Positions 8,712 to 20,704 are shown, counted from the stretch's first letter. The stretch: 64,000 bases of DNA from Brachyhypopomus gauderio (GCF_052324685.1 NW_027506880.1:62001-126000); one strand, 5' to 3'. Made by a program: numbers and translations. Notes: generated from the letters alone by a model not told the origin.

Positions 8712-8839
8712 AGTGTTTTCAATCAACAAATGAATCTAGTTTTGATAGAACTACAAACACAATAGCTCATTATATAATGAGTAAATGAGAGAAATAAAGA
8801 AACTCTTGTGACATTATAAGTGAACAAGGTTCAACTCCA

Positions 8840-8948
8840 GTCAGAATGGCCGAGCGGTCTAAGGCGCCAGACTCAAGTTGATGAACTTCCAAAAGTAGGG
8901 GTTTCTGTTTTCCCAAAAGAGGCGTGGTTTCAAATCCCACTTCTGGCA
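8840..8948 (+). tRNA. tRNA-Leu(CAA)-like, class C
   Basis: HOR1-30. Confidence 0.78.
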
Positions 8949-9168
8949 AGTGTTTTTCCATCAACAAATGAATCTAGTTTTGCTGGAACTTTCAACACAA
9001 GAGCTCATTATATAGTGAGTAAATGAGAGAAAGAAAGAAACTCCTGTGACATCATAATTGAACAAGCTTCAACAATGTAATTTCAGGTTTATTGCTTTTC
9101 TTGAAATCTTCAGTTTTGACTGCCTAATCATTAATAAGTCTGATTTCTAACAAGCAAAAATACCACCA

Positions 9169-9278
9169 GTCAGAATGGCCGAGCGGTCTAAGGCGCCAGA
9201 CTCAAGTTGATAAAACTTCCAAAAGTTGGGATTTCTGGTCTCCCAAAGGAGGCGTGGGTTCAAATCCCACTTCTGACA
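9169..9278 (+). tRNA. tRNA-Leu(CAA), class A
   Basis: HOR1-31. Confidence 0.95.
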
Positions 9279-9497
9279 AGTGTTTTCAATCAACAAATGA
9301 ATCTAGTTTTGCTGGAACTTTCAACACAAGAGCTCATTATATAGTGAGTAAATGAGAGAAAGAAAGAAACTCCTGTGACATCATAATTGAACAAGCTTCA
9401 ACAATGTAATTTCAGGTTTATTGCTTTTCTTGAAATCTTCAGTTTTGACTGCCTAATCATTAATAAGTCTGATTTCTAACAAGCAAAAATACCACTA

Positions 9498-9607
9498 GTC
9501 AGAATGGCCGAGCGGTCTAAGGCGCCAGACTCAAGTTGATAAAACTTCCAAAAGTTGGGATTTCTGGTCTCCCAAAGGAGGCGTGGGTTCAAATCCCACT
9601 TCTGACA
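9498..9607 (+). tRNA. tRNA-Leu(CAA), class A
   Basis: HOR1-32; CCACTA 5' flank. Confidence 0.95.
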
Positions 9608-9735
9608 AGTGTTTTCAATCAACAAATGAATCTAGTTTTGATAGAACTACAAACACAATAGCTCATTATATAATGAGTAAATGAGAGAAATAAAGAAACT
9701 CTTGTGACATTATAAGTGAACAAGGTTCAGCTCCA

Positions 9736-9845
9736 GTCAGAATGGCCGAGCGGTCTAAGGCGCCAGACTCAAGTTGATGAAACTTCCAAAAGTAGGGGTT
9801 TCTGTTTTCCCAAAAGAGGCGTGGTTTCAAATCCCACTTCTGGCA
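9736..9845 (+). tRNA. tRNA-Leu(CAA)-like, class B
   Basis: HOR1-33; 5' flank TTCAGCTCCA instead of TTCAACTCCA. Confidence 0.78.
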
Positions 9846-10065
9846 AGTGTTTTTCCATCAACAAATGAATCTAGTTTTGCTGGAACATTCAACACAAGAG
9901 CTCATTATATAATGAGTAAATGAGAGAAAGAAAGAAACTCCTGTGACATCATAATTGAACCTACTTGGACAATGTAATTTCAGGTTTATTGCTTTTCTTG
10001 AAATCTTCAGTTTTGACTGCCTAATCATTAATAAGACTGATTTCTAACAAGCAAAAATACCACCA

Positions 10066-10175
10066 GTCAGAATGGCCGAGCGGTCTAAGGCGCCAGACTC
10101 AAGTTGATAAAACTTCCAAAAGTTGGGTTTTCTGGTCTCCCAAAGGAGGCGTGGGTTGTAATCCCACTTCTGACA
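10066..10175 (+). tRNA. tRNA-Leu(CAA), class L
   Basis: HOR1-34. Confidence 0.8.
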
Positions 10176-10395
10176 AGTGTTTTTCCATCAACAAATGAAT
10201 GTAGTTTTGCTGGAACTTTCAACACAAGAGCTCATTATATAGTGAGTAAATGAGAGAAAGAAAGAAACTCCTGTGACATCATAATTGAACAAGCTTCAAC
10301 AATGTAATTTCAGGTTTATTGCTTTTCTTGAAATCTTCAGTTTTGACTGCCTAATCATTAATAAGTCTGATTTCTAACAAGCAAAAATACCACCA

Positions 10396-10505
10396 GTCAG
10401 AATGGCCGAGCGGTCTAAGGCTCCAGACTCAAGTTGATAAAACTTCCAAAAGTTGGGATTTCTGGTCTCCCAAAGGAGGCGTGGGTTCAAATCCCACTTC
10501 TGACA
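10396..10505 (+). tRNA. tRNA-Leu(CAA), class A with T26
   Basis: HOR1-35. Base 26, between the D and anticodon stems, is T instead of G. Confidence 0.93.
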
Positions 10506-10724
10506 AGTGTTTTCAATCAACAAATGAATCTAGTTTTGCTGGAACTTTCAACACAAGAGCTCATTATATAGTGAGTAAATGAGAGAAAGAAAGAAACTCC
10601 TGTGACATCATAATTGAACAAGCTTCAACAATGTAATTTCAGGTTTATTGCTTTTCTTGAAATCTTCAGTTTTGACTGCCTAATCATTAATAAGTCTGAT
10701 TTCTAACAAGCAAAAATACCACCA

Positions 10725-10834
10725 GTCAGAATGGCCGAGCGGTCTAAGGCGCCAGACTCAAGTTGATAAAACTTCCAAAAGTTGGGATTTCTGGTCTCCC
10801 AAAGGAGGCGTGGGTTCAAATCCCACTTCTGACA
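10725..10834 (+). tRNA. tRNA-Leu(CAA), class A
   Basis: HOR1-36. Confidence 0.95.
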
Positions 10835-11053
10835 AGTGTTTTCAATCAACAAATGAATCTAGTTTTGCTGGAACTTTCAACACAAGAGCTCATTATATAG
10901 TGAGTAAATGAGAGAAAGAAAGAAACTCCTGTGACATCATAATTGAACAAGCTTCAACAATGTAATTTCAGGTTTATTGCTTTTCTTGAAATCTTCAGTT
11001 TTGACTGCCTAATCATTAATAAGTCTGATTTCTAACAAGCAAAAATACCACTA

Positions 11054-11163
11054 GTCAGAATGGCCGAGCGGTCTAAGGCGCCAGACTCAAGTTGATAAAA
11101 CTTCCAAAAGTTGGGATTTCTGGTCTCCCAAAGGAGGCGTGGGTTCAAATCCCACTTCTGACA
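11054..11163 (+). tRNA. tRNA-Leu(CAA), class A
   Basis: HOR1-37; CCACTA 5' flank. Confidence 0.95.
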
Positions 11164-11291
11164 AGTGTTTTCAATCAACAAATGAATCTAGTTTTGATAG
11201 AACTACAAACACAATAGCTCATTATATAATGAGTAAATGAGAGAAGTAAAGAAACTCTTGTGACATTATAAGTGAACAAGGTTCAACTCCA

Positions 11292-11401
11292 GTCAGAATG
11301 GCCGAGCGGTCTAAGGCGCCAGACTCAAGTTGATGAAACTTCCAAAAGTAGGGGTTTCTGTTTTCCCAAAAGAGGCGTGGTTTCAAATCCCACTTCTGGC
11401 A
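11292..11401 (+). tRNA. tRNA-Leu(CAA)-like, class B
   Basis: HOR1-38. Confidence 0.78.
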
Positions 11402-11621
11402 AGTGTTTTTCCATCAACAAATGAATCTAGTTTTGCTGGAACATTCAACACAAGAGCTCATTATATAATGAGTAAATGAGAGAAAGAAAGAAACTCCTGT
11501 GACATCATAATTGAACATACTTGGACAATGTAATTTCAGGTTTATTGCTTTTCTTGAAATCTTCAGTTTTGACTGCCTAATCATTAATAAGACTGATTTC
11601 TAACAAGCAAAAATACCACCA

Positions 11622-11731
11622 GTCAGAATGGCCGAGCGGTCTAAGGCGCCAGACTCAAGTTGATAAAACTTCCAAAAGTTGGGTTTTCTGGTCTCCCAAA
11701 GGAGGCGTGGGTTGTAATCCCACTTCTGACA
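11622..11731 (+). tRNA. tRNA-Leu(CAA), class L
   Basis: HOR1-39. Confidence 0.8.
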
Positions 11732-11951
11732 AGTGTTTTTCCATCAACAAATGAATGTAGTTTTGCTGGAACTTTCAACACAAGAGCTCATTATATAGTG
11801 AGTAAATGAGAGAAAGAAAGAAACTCCTGTGACATCATAATTGAACAAGCTTCAACAATGTAATTTCAGGTTTATTGCTTTTCTTGAAATCTTCAGTTTT
11901 GACTGCCTAATCATTAATAAGTCTGATTTCTAACAAGCAAAAATACCACCA

Positions 11952-12061
11952 GTCAGAATGGCCGAGCGGTCTAAGGCGCCAGACTCAAGTTGATAAAACT
12001 TCCAAAAGTTGGGATTTCTGGTCTCCCAAAGGAGGCGTGGGTTCAAATCCCACTTCTGACA
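11952..12061 (+). tRNA. tRNA-Leu(CAA), class A
   Basis: HOR1-40. Confidence 0.95.
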
Positions 12062-12280
12062 AGTGTTTTCAATCAACAAATGAATCTAGTTTTGCTGGAA
12101 CTTTCAACACAAGAGCTCATTATATAGTGAGTAAATGAGAGAAAGAAAGAAACTCCTGTGACATCATAATTGAACAAGCTTCAACAATGTAATTTCAGGT
12201 TTATTGCTTTTCTTGAAATCTTCAGTTTTGACTGCCTAATCATTAATAAGTCTGATTTCTAACAAGCAAAAATACCACCA

Positions 12281-12390
12281 TTCAGAATGGCCGAGCGGTC
12301 TAAGGCGCCAGACTCAAGTTGATAAAACTTCCAAAAGTTGGGATTTCTGGTCTCCCAAAGGAGGCGTGGGTTCAAATCCCACTTCTGACA
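12281..12390 (+). tRNA. tRNA-Leu(CAA), class A with T1
   Basis: HOR1-41; pair 1-72 broken as at 676. Confidence 0.9.
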
Positions 12391-12518
12391 AGTGTTTTCA
12401 ATCAACAAATGAATCTAGTTTTGATAGAACTACAAACACAATAGCTCATTATATAATGAGTAAATGAGAGAAATAAAGAAACTCTTGTGACATTATAAGT
12501 GAACAAGTTTCAACTCCA

Positions 12519-12628
12519 GTCAGAATGGCCGAGCGGTCTAAGGCGCCAGACTCAAGTTGATGAAACTTCCAAAAGTAGGGGTTTCTGTTTTCCCAAAAGA
12601 GGCGTGGTTTCAAATCCCACTTCTGGCA
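12519..12628 (+). tRNA. tRNA-Leu(CAA)-like, class B
   Basis: HOR1-42. Confidence 0.78.
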
Positions 12629-12847
12629 AGTGTTTTTCCATCAACAAATGAATCTAGTTTTGCTGGAACATTCAACACAAGAGCTCATTATATAATGAGT
12701 AAATGAGAGAAAGAAAGAAACTCCTGTGACATCATAATTGAACATACTTGGACAATGTAATTTCAGGTTTATTGCTTTTCTTGAAATCTTCAGTTTTGAC
12801 TGCCTAATCATTATAAGTCTGATTTCTAACAAGCAAAAACACGACCA

Positions 12848-12957
12848 GTCAGAATGGCCGAGCCGTCTAAGGCGCCAGACTCAAGTTGATAAAACTTCCA
12901 AAAGTTGGGTTTTCTGGTCTCCCAAAGGAGGCGTGGGTTCAAATCCCACTTCTGACA
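12848..12957 (+). tRNA. tRNA-Leu(CAA), class A with C18
   Basis: HOR1-43; D-loop change as at 1243. Confidence 0.88.
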
Positions 12958-13177
12958 AGTGTTTTTCCATCAACAAATGAATGTAGTTTTGCTGGAACTT
13001 TCAACACAAGAGCTCATTATATAGTGAGTAAATGAGAGAAAGAAAGAAACTCCTGTGACATCATAATTGTACATACTTCAACAAAGTAATTTCAGGTTTA
13101 TTGCTTTTCTTGAAATCTTCAGTTTTGACTGCCTAATCATTAATAAGACTGATTTCTAACAAGCAAAAATACCACCA

Positions 13178-13287
13178 GTCAGAATGGCCGAGCGGTCTAA
13201 GGCGCCAGACTCAAGTTGATAAAACTTCCAAAAGTTGGGATTTCTGGTCTCCCAAAGGAGGCGTGAGTTCAAATCCCACTTCTGACA
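13178..13287 (+). tRNA. tRNA-Leu(CAA), class M
   Basis: HOR1-44. The following spacer has a private T-to-A change at 13437. Confidence 0.9.
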
Positions 13288-13507
13288 AGTGTTTTTCAAT
13301 CAACAAATGATTCTAGTTTTGCTGGAACTTTCAACACAAGAGCTCATTATATAGTGAGTAAATGAGAGAAAGAAAGAAACTCCTGTGACATCATAATTGA
13401 ACAAGCTTCAACAATGTAATTTCAGGTTTATTGCTTATCTTGAAATCTTCAGTTTTGACTGCCTAATCATTAATAAGTCTGATTTCTAACAAGCAAAAAT
13501 ACCACCA

Positions 13508-13617
13508 GTCAGAATGGCCGAGCGGTCTAAGGCGCCAGACTCAAGTTGATAAAACTTCCAAAAGTTGGGATTTCTGGTCTCCCAAAGGAGGCGTGGGTTC
13601 AAATCCCACTTCTGACA
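13508..13617 (+). tRNA. tRNA-Leu(CAA), class A
   Basis: HOR1-45; short spacer follows. Confidence 0.95.
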
Positions 13618-13745
13618 AGTGTTTTCAATCAACAAATGAATCTAGTTTTGATAGAACTACAAACACAATAGCTCATTATATAATGAGTAAATGAGAGAAA
13701 TAAAGAAACTCTTGTGACATTATAAGTGAACAAGGTTCAACTCCA

Positions 13746-13855
13746 GTCAGAATGGCCGAGCGGTCTAAGGCGCCAGACTCAAGTTGATGAAACTTCCAAA
13801 AGTAGGGGTTTCTGTTTTCCCAAAAGAGGCGTGGTTTCAAATCCCACTTCTGGCA
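13746..13855 (+). tRNA. tRNA-Leu(CAA)-like, class B
   Basis: HOR1-46. Confidence 0.78.
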
Positions 13856-14075
13856 AGTGTTTTTCCATCAACAAATGAATCTAGTTTTGCTGGAACATTC
13901 AACACAAGAGCTCATTATATAATGAGTAAATGAGAGAAAGAAAGAAACTCCTGTGACATCATAATTGAACATACTTGGACAATGTAATTTCAGGTTTATT
14001 GCTTTTCTTGAAATCTTCAGTTTTGACTGCCTAATCATTAATAAGTCTGATTTCTAACAAGCAAAAATACCACCA

Positions 14076-14185
14076 GTCAGAATGGCCGAGCGGTCTAAGG
14101 CGCCAGACTCAAGTTGATAAAACTTCCAAAAGTTGGGATTTCTGGTCTCCCAAAGGAGGCGTGGGTTCAAATCCCACTTCTGACA
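14076..14185 (+). tRNA. tRNA-Leu(CAA), class A
   Basis: HOR1-47; short spacer follows. Confidence 0.95.
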
Positions 14186-14313
14186 AGTGTTTTCAATCAA
14201 CAAATGAATCTAGTTTTGATAGAACTACAAACACAATAGCTCATTATATAATGAGTAAATGAGAGAAATAAAGAAACTCTTGTGACATTATAAGTGAACA
14301 AGGTTCAACTCCA

Positions 14314-14423
14314 GTCAGAATGGCCGAGCGGTCTAAGGCGCCAGACTCAAGTTGATGAAACTTCCAAAAGTAGGGGTTTCTGTTTTCCCAAAAGAGGCGT
14401 GGTTTCAAATCCCACTTCTGGCA
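14314..14423 (+). tRNA. tRNA-Leu(CAA)-like, class B
   Basis: HOR1-48. Confidence 0.78.
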
Positions 14424-14642
14424 AGTGTTTTTCCATCAACAAATGAATCTAGTTTTGCTGGAACATTCAACACAAGAGCTCATTATATAATGAGTAAATG
14501 AGAGAAAGAAAGAAACTCCTGTGACATCATAATTGAACATACTTGGACAATGTAATTTCAGGTTTATTGCTTTTCTTGAAATCTTCAGTTTTGACTGCCT
14601 AATCATTATAAGTCTGATTTCTAACAAGCAAAAACACGACCA

Positions 14643-14752
14643 GTCAGAATGGCCGAGCGGTCTAAGGCGCCAGACTCAAGTTGATAAAACTTCCAAAAGT
14701 TGGGTTTTCTGGTCTCCCAAAGGAGGCGTGAGTTCAAATCCCACTTCTGACA
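14643..14752 (+). tRNA. tRNA-Leu(CAA), class M
   Basis: HOR1-49; CACGACCA 5' flank. Confidence 0.9.
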
Positions 14753-14972
14753 AGTGTTTTTCAATCAACAAATGATTCTAGTTTTGCTGGAACATTCAAC
14801 ACAAGAGCTCATTACATAGTGAGTAAATGAGAGAAAGAAAGAAACTCCTGTGACATCATAATTGAACATACTTGGACAATGTAATTTCAGGTTTATTGCT
14901 TTTCTTGAAATCTTCAGTTTTGACTGCCTAATCATTAATAAGTCTGATTTCTAACTAGCAAAAATACCACCA

Positions 14973-15082
14973 GTCAGAATGGCCGAGCGGTCTAAGGCGC
15001 CAGACTCAAGTTGATAAAACTTCCAAAAGTTGGGATTTCTGGTCTCCCAAAGGAGGCGTGGGTTCAAATCCCACTTCTGACA
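14973..15082 (+). tRNA. tRNA-Leu(CAA), class A
   Basis: HOR1-50. The 5' flank joins CTAGCAAAA with ATACCACCA, whereas CTAGCAAAA elsewhere continues GTACCAGCA; a hybrid flank. Confidence 0.95.
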
Positions 15083-15210
15083 AGTGTTTTCAATCAACAA
15101 ATGAATCTAGTTTTGATAGAACTACAAACACAATAGCTCATTATATAATGAGTAAATGAGAGAAATAAAGAAACTCTTGTGACATTATAAGTGAACAAGT
15201 TTCAACTCCA

Positions 15211-15320
15211 GTCAGAATGGCCGAGCGGTCTAAGGCGCCAGACTCAAGTTGATGAAACTTCCAAAAGTAGGGGTTTCTGTTTTCCCAAAAGAGGCGTGGT
15301 TTCAAATCCCACTTCTGGCA
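15211..15320 (+). tRNA. tRNA-Leu(CAA)-like, class B
   Basis: HOR1-51. Confidence 0.78.
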
Positions 15321-15539
15321 AGTGTTTTTCCATCAACAAATGAATCTAGTTTTGCTGGAACATTCAACACAAGAGCTCATTATATAATGAGTAAATGAGA
15401 GAAAGAAAGAAACTCCTGTGACATCATAATTGAACATACTTGGACAATGTAATTTCAGGTTTATTGCTTTTCTTGAAATCTTCAGTTTTGACTGCCTAAT
15501 CATTATAAGTCTGATTTCTAACAAGCAAAAACACGACCA

Positions 15540-15649
15540 GTCAGAATGGCCGAGCCGTCTAAGGCGCCAGACTCAAGTTGATAAAACTTCCAAAAGTTGG
15601 GTTTTCTGGTCTCCCAAAGGAGGCGTGGGTTCAAATCCCACTTCTGACA
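15540..15649 (+). tRNA. tRNA-Leu(CAA), class A with C18
   Basis: HOR1-52. Confidence 0.88.
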
Positions 15650-15869
15650 AGTGTTTTTCCATCAACAAATGAATGTAGTTTTGCTGGAACTTTCAACACA
15701 AGAGCTCATTATATAGTGAGTAAATGAGAGAAAGAAAGAAACTCCTGTGACATCATAATTGTACATACTTCAACAAAGTAATTTCAGGTTTATTGCTTTT
15801 CTTGAAATCTTCAGTTTTGACTGCCTAATCATTAATAAGACTGATTTCTAACAAGCAAAAATACCACCA

Positions 15870-15979
15870 GTCAGAATGGCCGAGCGGTCTAAGGCGCCAG
15901 ACTCAAGTTGATAAAACTTCCAAAAGTTGGGATTTCTGGTCTCCCAAAGGAGGCGTGAGTTCAAATCCCACTTCTGACA
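15870..15979 (+). tRNA. tRNA-Leu(CAA), class M
   Basis: HOR1-53. Confidence 0.9.
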
Positions 15980-16199
15980 AGTGTTTTTCAATCAACAAAT
16001 GATTCTAGTTTTGCTGGAACTTTCAACACAAGAGCTCATTATATAGTGAGTAAATGAGAGAAAGAAAGAAACTCCTGTGACATCATAATTGAACAAGCTT
16101 CAACAATGTAATTTCAGGTTTATTGCTTTTCTTGAAATCTTCAGTTTTGACTGCCTAATCATTAATAAGTCTGATTTCTAACAAGCAAAAATACCACCA

Positions 16200-16309
16200 C
16201 TCAGAATGGCCGAGCGGTCTAAGGCGCCAGACTCAAGTTGATAAAACTTCCAAAAGTTGGGATTTCTGGTCTCCCAAAGGAGGCGTGGGTTCAAATCCCA
16301 CTTCTGACA
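16200..16309 (+). tRNA. tRNA-Leu(CAA), class A with C1
   Basis: HOR1-54. The first base is C, giving a C-C mismatch at pair 1-72. Short spacer follows. Confidence 0.9.
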
Positions 16310-16437
16310 AGTGTTTTCAATCAACAAATGAATCTAGTTTTGATAGAACTACAAACACAATAGCTCATTATATAATGAGTAAATGAGAGAAATAAAGAAA
16401 CTCTTGTGACATTATAAGTGAACAAGGTTCAACTCCA

Positions 16438-16547
16438 GTCAGAATGGCCGAGCGGTCTAAGGCGCCAGACTCAAGTTGATGAAACTTCCAAAAGTAGGGG
16501 TTTCTGTTTTCCCAAAAGAGGCGTGGTTTCAAATCCCACTTCTGGCA
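16438..16547 (+). tRNA. tRNA-Leu(CAA)-like, class B
   Basis: HOR1-55. Confidence 0.78.
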
Positions 16548-16766
16548 AGTGTTTTTCCATCAACAAATGAATCTAGTTTTGCTGGAACATTCAACACAAG
16601 AGCTCATTATATAATGAGTAAATGAGAGAAAGAAAGAAACTCCTGTGACATCATAATTGAACATACTTGGACAATGTAATTTCAGGTTTATTGCTTTTCT
16701 TGAAATCTTCAGTTTTGACTGCCTAATCATTATAAGTCTGATTTCTAACAAGCAAAAACACGACCA

Positions 16767-16876
16767 GTCAGAATGGCCGAGCGGTCTAAGGCGCCAGACT
16801 CAAGTTGATAAAACTTCCAAAAGTTGGGTTTTCTGGTCTCCCAAAGGAGGCGTGAGTTCAAATCCCACTTCTGACA
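16767..16876 (+). tRNA. tRNA-Leu(CAA), class M
   Basis: HOR1-56; first gene of the 12-gene duplicated block. Confidence 0.9.
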
Positions 16877-17096
16877 AGTGTTTTTCAATCAACAAATGAT
16901 TCTAGTTTTGCTGGAACATTCAACACAAGAGCTCATTACATAGTGAGTAAATGAGAGAAAGAAAGAAACTCCTGTGACATCATAATTGAACATACTTGGA
17001 CAATGTAATTTCAGGTTTATTGCTTTTCTTGAAATCTTCAGTTTTGACTGCCTAATCATTAATAAGTCTGATTTCTAACTAGCAAAAGTACCAGCA

Positions 17097-17206
17097 GTCA
17101 GAATGGCCGAGCGGTCTAAGGCGCCAGACTCAAGTTGATAAAACTTCCAAAAGTTGGGTTTTCTGGTCTCCCAAAGGAGGCGTGGGTTCAAATCCCACTT
17201 CTGACA
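17097..17206 (+). tRNA. tRNA-Leu(CAA), class A
   Basis: HOR1-57; GTACCAGCA 5' flank. Confidence 0.95.
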
Positions 17207-17426
17207 AGTGTTTTTCCATCAACAAATGAATGTAGTTTTGCTGGAACTTTCAACACAAGAGCTCATTATATAGTGAGTAAATGAGAGAAAGAAAGAAACT
17301 CCTGTGACATCATAATTGAACATACTTCAACAAAGTAATTTCAGGTTTATTGCTTTTCTTGAAATCTTCAGTTTTGACTGCCTAATCATTAATAAGACTT
17401 ATTTCTAACAAGCAAAAATACCACCA

Positions 17427-17536
17427 GTCAGAATGGCCGAGCGGTCTAAGGCGCCAGACTCAAGTTGATAAAACTTCCAAAAGTTGGGTTTTCTGGTCTC
17501 CCAAAGGAGGCGTGAGTTCAAATCCCACTTCTGACA
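17427..17536 (+). tRNA. tRNA-Leu(CAA), class M
   Basis: HOR1-58; short spacer follows. Confidence 0.9.
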
Positions 17537-17664
17537 AGTGTTTTCAATCAACAAATGAATCTAGTTTTGATAGAACTACAAACACAATAGCTCATTATAT
17601 AATGAGTAAATGAGAGAAATAAAGAAACTCTTGTGACATTATAAGTGAACAAGGTTCAACTCCA

Positions 17665-17773
17665 GTCAGAATGGCCGAGCGGTCTAAGGCGCCAGACTCA
17701 AGTTGATGAACTTCCAAAAGTAGGGGTTTCTGTTTTCCCAAAAGAGGCGTGGTTTCAAATCCCACTTCTGGCA
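17665..17773 (+). tRNA. tRNA-Leu(CAA)-like, class C
   Basis: HOR1-59. Confidence 0.78.
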
Positions 17774-17993
17774 AGTGTTTTTCCATCAACAAATGAATCT
17801 AGTTTTGCTGGAACTTTCAACACAAGAGCTCATTATATAGTGAGTAAATGAGAGAAAGAAAGAAACTCCTGTGACATCATAATTGAACAAGCTTCAACAA
17901 TGTAATTTCAGGTTTATTGCTTTTCTTGAAATCTTCAGTTTTGACTGCCTAATCATTAATAAGTCTGATTTCTAACAAGCAAAAATACCACCA

Positions 17994-18103
17994 GTCAGAA
18001 TGGCCGAGCGGTCTAAGGCGCCAGACTCAAGTTGATAAAACTTCCAAAAGTTGGGATTTCTGGTCTCCCAAAGGAGGCGTGAGTTCAAATCCCACTTCTG
18101 ACA
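17994..18103 (+). tRNA. tRNA-Leu(CAA), class M
   Basis: HOR1-60. Confidence 0.9.
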
Positions 18104-18323
18104 AGTGTTTTTCAATCAACAAATGATTCTAGTTTTGCTGGAACTTTCAACACAAGAGCTCATTATATAGTGAGTAAATGAGAGAAAGAAAGAAACTCCT
18201 GTGACATCATAATTGAACAAGCTTCAACAATGTAATTTCAGGTTTATTGCTTTTCTTGAAATCTTCAGTTTTGACTGCCTAATCATTAATAAGTCTGATT
18301 TCTAACAAGCAAAAATACCACCA

Positions 18324-18433
18324 GTCAGAATGGCCGAGCGGTCTAAGGCGCCAGACTCAAGTTGATAAAACTTCCAAAAGTTGGGATTTCTGGTCTCCCA
18401 AAGGAGGCGTGGGTTCAAATCCCACTTCTGACA
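18324..18433 (+). tRNA. tRNA-Leu(CAA), class A
   Basis: HOR1-61; the short spacer after it has AATGAAGCTAG, shared with HOR2-61 but not with the nested duplicate at 22481. Confidence 0.95.
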
Positions 18434-18561
18434 AGTGTTTTCAATCAACAAATGAAGCTAGTTTTGATAGAACTACAAACACAATAGCTCATTATATAAT
18501 GAGTAAATGAGAGAAATAAAGAAACTCTTGTGACATTATAAGTGAACAAGGTTCAACTCCA

Positions 18562-18671
18562 GTCAGAATGGCCGAGCGGTCTAAGGCGCCAGACTCAAGT
18601 TGATGAAACTTCCAAAAGTAGGGGTTTCTGTTTTCCCAAAAGAGGCGTGGTTTCAAATCCCACTTCTGGCA
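18562..18671 (+). tRNA. tRNA-Leu(CAA)-like, class B
   Basis: HOR1-62. Confidence 0.78.
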
Positions 18672-18891
18672 AGTGTTTTTCCATCAACAAATGAATCTAG
18701 TTTTGCTGGAACATTCAACACAAGAGCTCATTATATAATGAGTAAATGAGAGAAAGAAAGAAACTCCTGTGACATCATAATTGAACATACTTGGACAATG
18801 TAATTTCAGGTTTATTGCTTTTCTTGAAATCTTCAGTTTTGACTGCCTAATCATTAATAAGTCTGATTTCTAACAAGCAAAAATACCACCA

Positions 18892-19001
18892 GTCAGAATG
18901 GCCGAGCGGTCTAAGGCGCCAGACTCAAGTTGATAAAACTTCCAAAAGTTGGGATTTCTGGTCTCCCAAAGGAGGCGTGGGTTCAAATCCCACTTCTGAC
19001 A
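18892..19001 (+). tRNA. tRNA-Leu(CAA), class A
   Basis: HOR1-63; short spacer follows. Confidence 0.95.
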
Positions 19002-19129
19002 AGTGTTTTCAATCAACAAATGAATCTAGTTTTGATAGAACTACAAACACAATAGCTCATTATATAATGAGTAAATGAGAGAAATAAAGAAACTCTTGTG
19101 ACATTATAAGTGAACAAGGTTCAACTCCA

Positions 19130-19239
19130 GTCAGAATGGCCGAGCGGTCTAAGGCGCCAGACTCAAGTTGATGAAACTTCCAAAAGTAGGGGTTTCTGTT
19201 TTCCCAAAAGAGGCGTGGTTTCAAATCCCACTTCTGGCA
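19130..19239 (+). tRNA. tRNA-Leu(CAA)-like, class B
   Basis: HOR1-64. Confidence 0.78.
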
Positions 19240-19459
19240 AGTGTTTTTCCATCAACAAATGAATCTAGTTTTGCTGGAACATTCAACACAAGAGCTCATT
19301 ATATAATGAGTAAATGAGAGAAAGAAAGAAACTCCTGTGACATCATAATTGAACATACTTGGACAATGTAATTTCAGGTTTATTGCTTTTCTTGAAATCT
19401 TCAGTTTTGACTGCCTAATCATTAATAAGTCTGATTTCTAACAAGCAAAAATACCACCA

Positions 19460-19569
19460 GTCAGAATGGCCGAGCGGTCTAAGGCGCCAGACTCAAGTTG
19501 ATAAAACTTCCAAAAGTTGGGATTTCTGGTCTCCCAAAGGAGGCGTGGGTTCAAATCCCACTTCTGACA
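19460..19569 (+). tRNA. tRNA-Leu(CAA), class A
   Basis: HOR1-65; T5 terminator, unusual for class A with GGGAT intron end. Confidence 0.95.
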
Positions 19570-19789
19570 AGTGTTTTTCCATCAACAAATGAATCTAGTT
19601 TTGCTGGAACTTTCAACACAAGAGCTCATTATATAGTGAGTAAATGAGAGAAAGAAAGAAACTCCTGTGACATCATAATTGAACATACTTCAACAAAGTA
19701 ATTTCAGGTTTATTGCTTTTCTTGAAATCTTCAGTTTTGACTGCCTAATCATTAATAAGACTTATTTCTAACAAGCAAAAATACCACCA

Positions 19790-19899
19790 GTCAGAATGGC
19801 CGAGCGGTCTAAGGCGCCAGACTCAAGTTGATAAAACTTCCAAAAGTTGGGTTTTCTGGTCTCCCAAAGGAGGCGTGAGTTCAAATCCCACTTCTGACA
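19790..19899 (+). tRNA. tRNA-Leu(CAA), class M
   Basis: HOR1-66. Confidence 0.9.
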
Positions 19900-20027
19900 A
19901 GTGTTTTCAATCAACAAATGAATCTAGTTTTGATAGAACTACAAACACAATAGCTCATTATATAATGAGTAAATGAGAGAAATAAAGAAACTCTTGTGAC
20001 ATTATAAGTGAACAAGGTTCAACTCCA

Positions 20028-20136
20028 GTCAGAATGGCCGAGCGGTCTAAGGCGCCAGACTCAAGTTGATGAACTTCCAAAAGTAGGGGTTTCTGTTTTC
20101 CCAAAAGAGGCGTGGTTTCAAATCCCACTTCTGGCA
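20028..20136 (+). tRNA. tRNA-Leu(CAA)-like, class C
   Basis: HOR1-67; last gene before the two HOR copies differ in structure. Confidence 0.78.
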
Positions 20137-20356
20137 AGTGTTTTTCCATCAACAAATGAATCTAGTTTTGCTGGAACTTTCAACACAAGAGCTCATTATA
20201 TAGTGAGTAAATGAGAGAAAGAAAGAAACTCCTGTGACATCATAATTGAACAAGCTTCAACAATGTAATTTCAGGTTTATTGCTTTTCTTGAAATCTTCA
20301 GTTTTGACTGCCTAATCATTAATAAGTCTGATTTCTAACAAGCAAAAATACCACCA

Positions 20357-20466
20357 GTCAGAATGGCCGAGCGGTCTAAGGCGCCAGACTCAAGTTGATA
20401 AAACTTCCAAAAGTTGGGATTTCTGGTCTCCCAAAGGAGGCGTGGGTTCAAATCCCACTTCTGACA
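20357..20466 (+). tRNA. tRNA-Leu(CAA), class A
   Basis: HOR1-68; with the next gene it forms the two-gene linker replaced by four genes in HOR copy 2. Confidence 0.95.
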
Positions 20467-20594
20467 AGTGTTTTCAATCAACAAATGAATCTAGTTTTGA
20501 TAGAACTACAAACACAATAGCTCATTATATAATGAGTAAATGAGAGAAATAAAGAAACTCTTGTGACATTATAAGTGAACAAGGTTCAACTCCA

Positions 20595-20704
20595 GTCAGA
20601 ATGGCCGAGCGGTCTAAGGCGCCAGACTCAAGTTGATGAAACTTCCAAAAGTAGGGGTTTCTGTTTTCCCAAAAGAGGCGTGGTTTCAAATCCCACTTCT
20701 GGCA
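20595..20704 (+). tRNA. tRNA-Leu(CAA)-like, class B
   Basis: HOR1-69. Confidence 0.78.

Larger units (their letters stand above)
8840..12957 (+). repeat. 14-gene block also present at 27865-31983
   Basis: The class order matches over 14 genes at an offset of about 19,025 bp, including a shared G-for-A variant in a short spacer (GAGAAGTAAAG) and the T1 and G18C genes at the end. The two blocks differ at the fifth to seventh genes (one class L in place of class A, the T26 gene and the TCGGG gene). They are therefore related by duplication followed by local conversion. Confidence 0.8.
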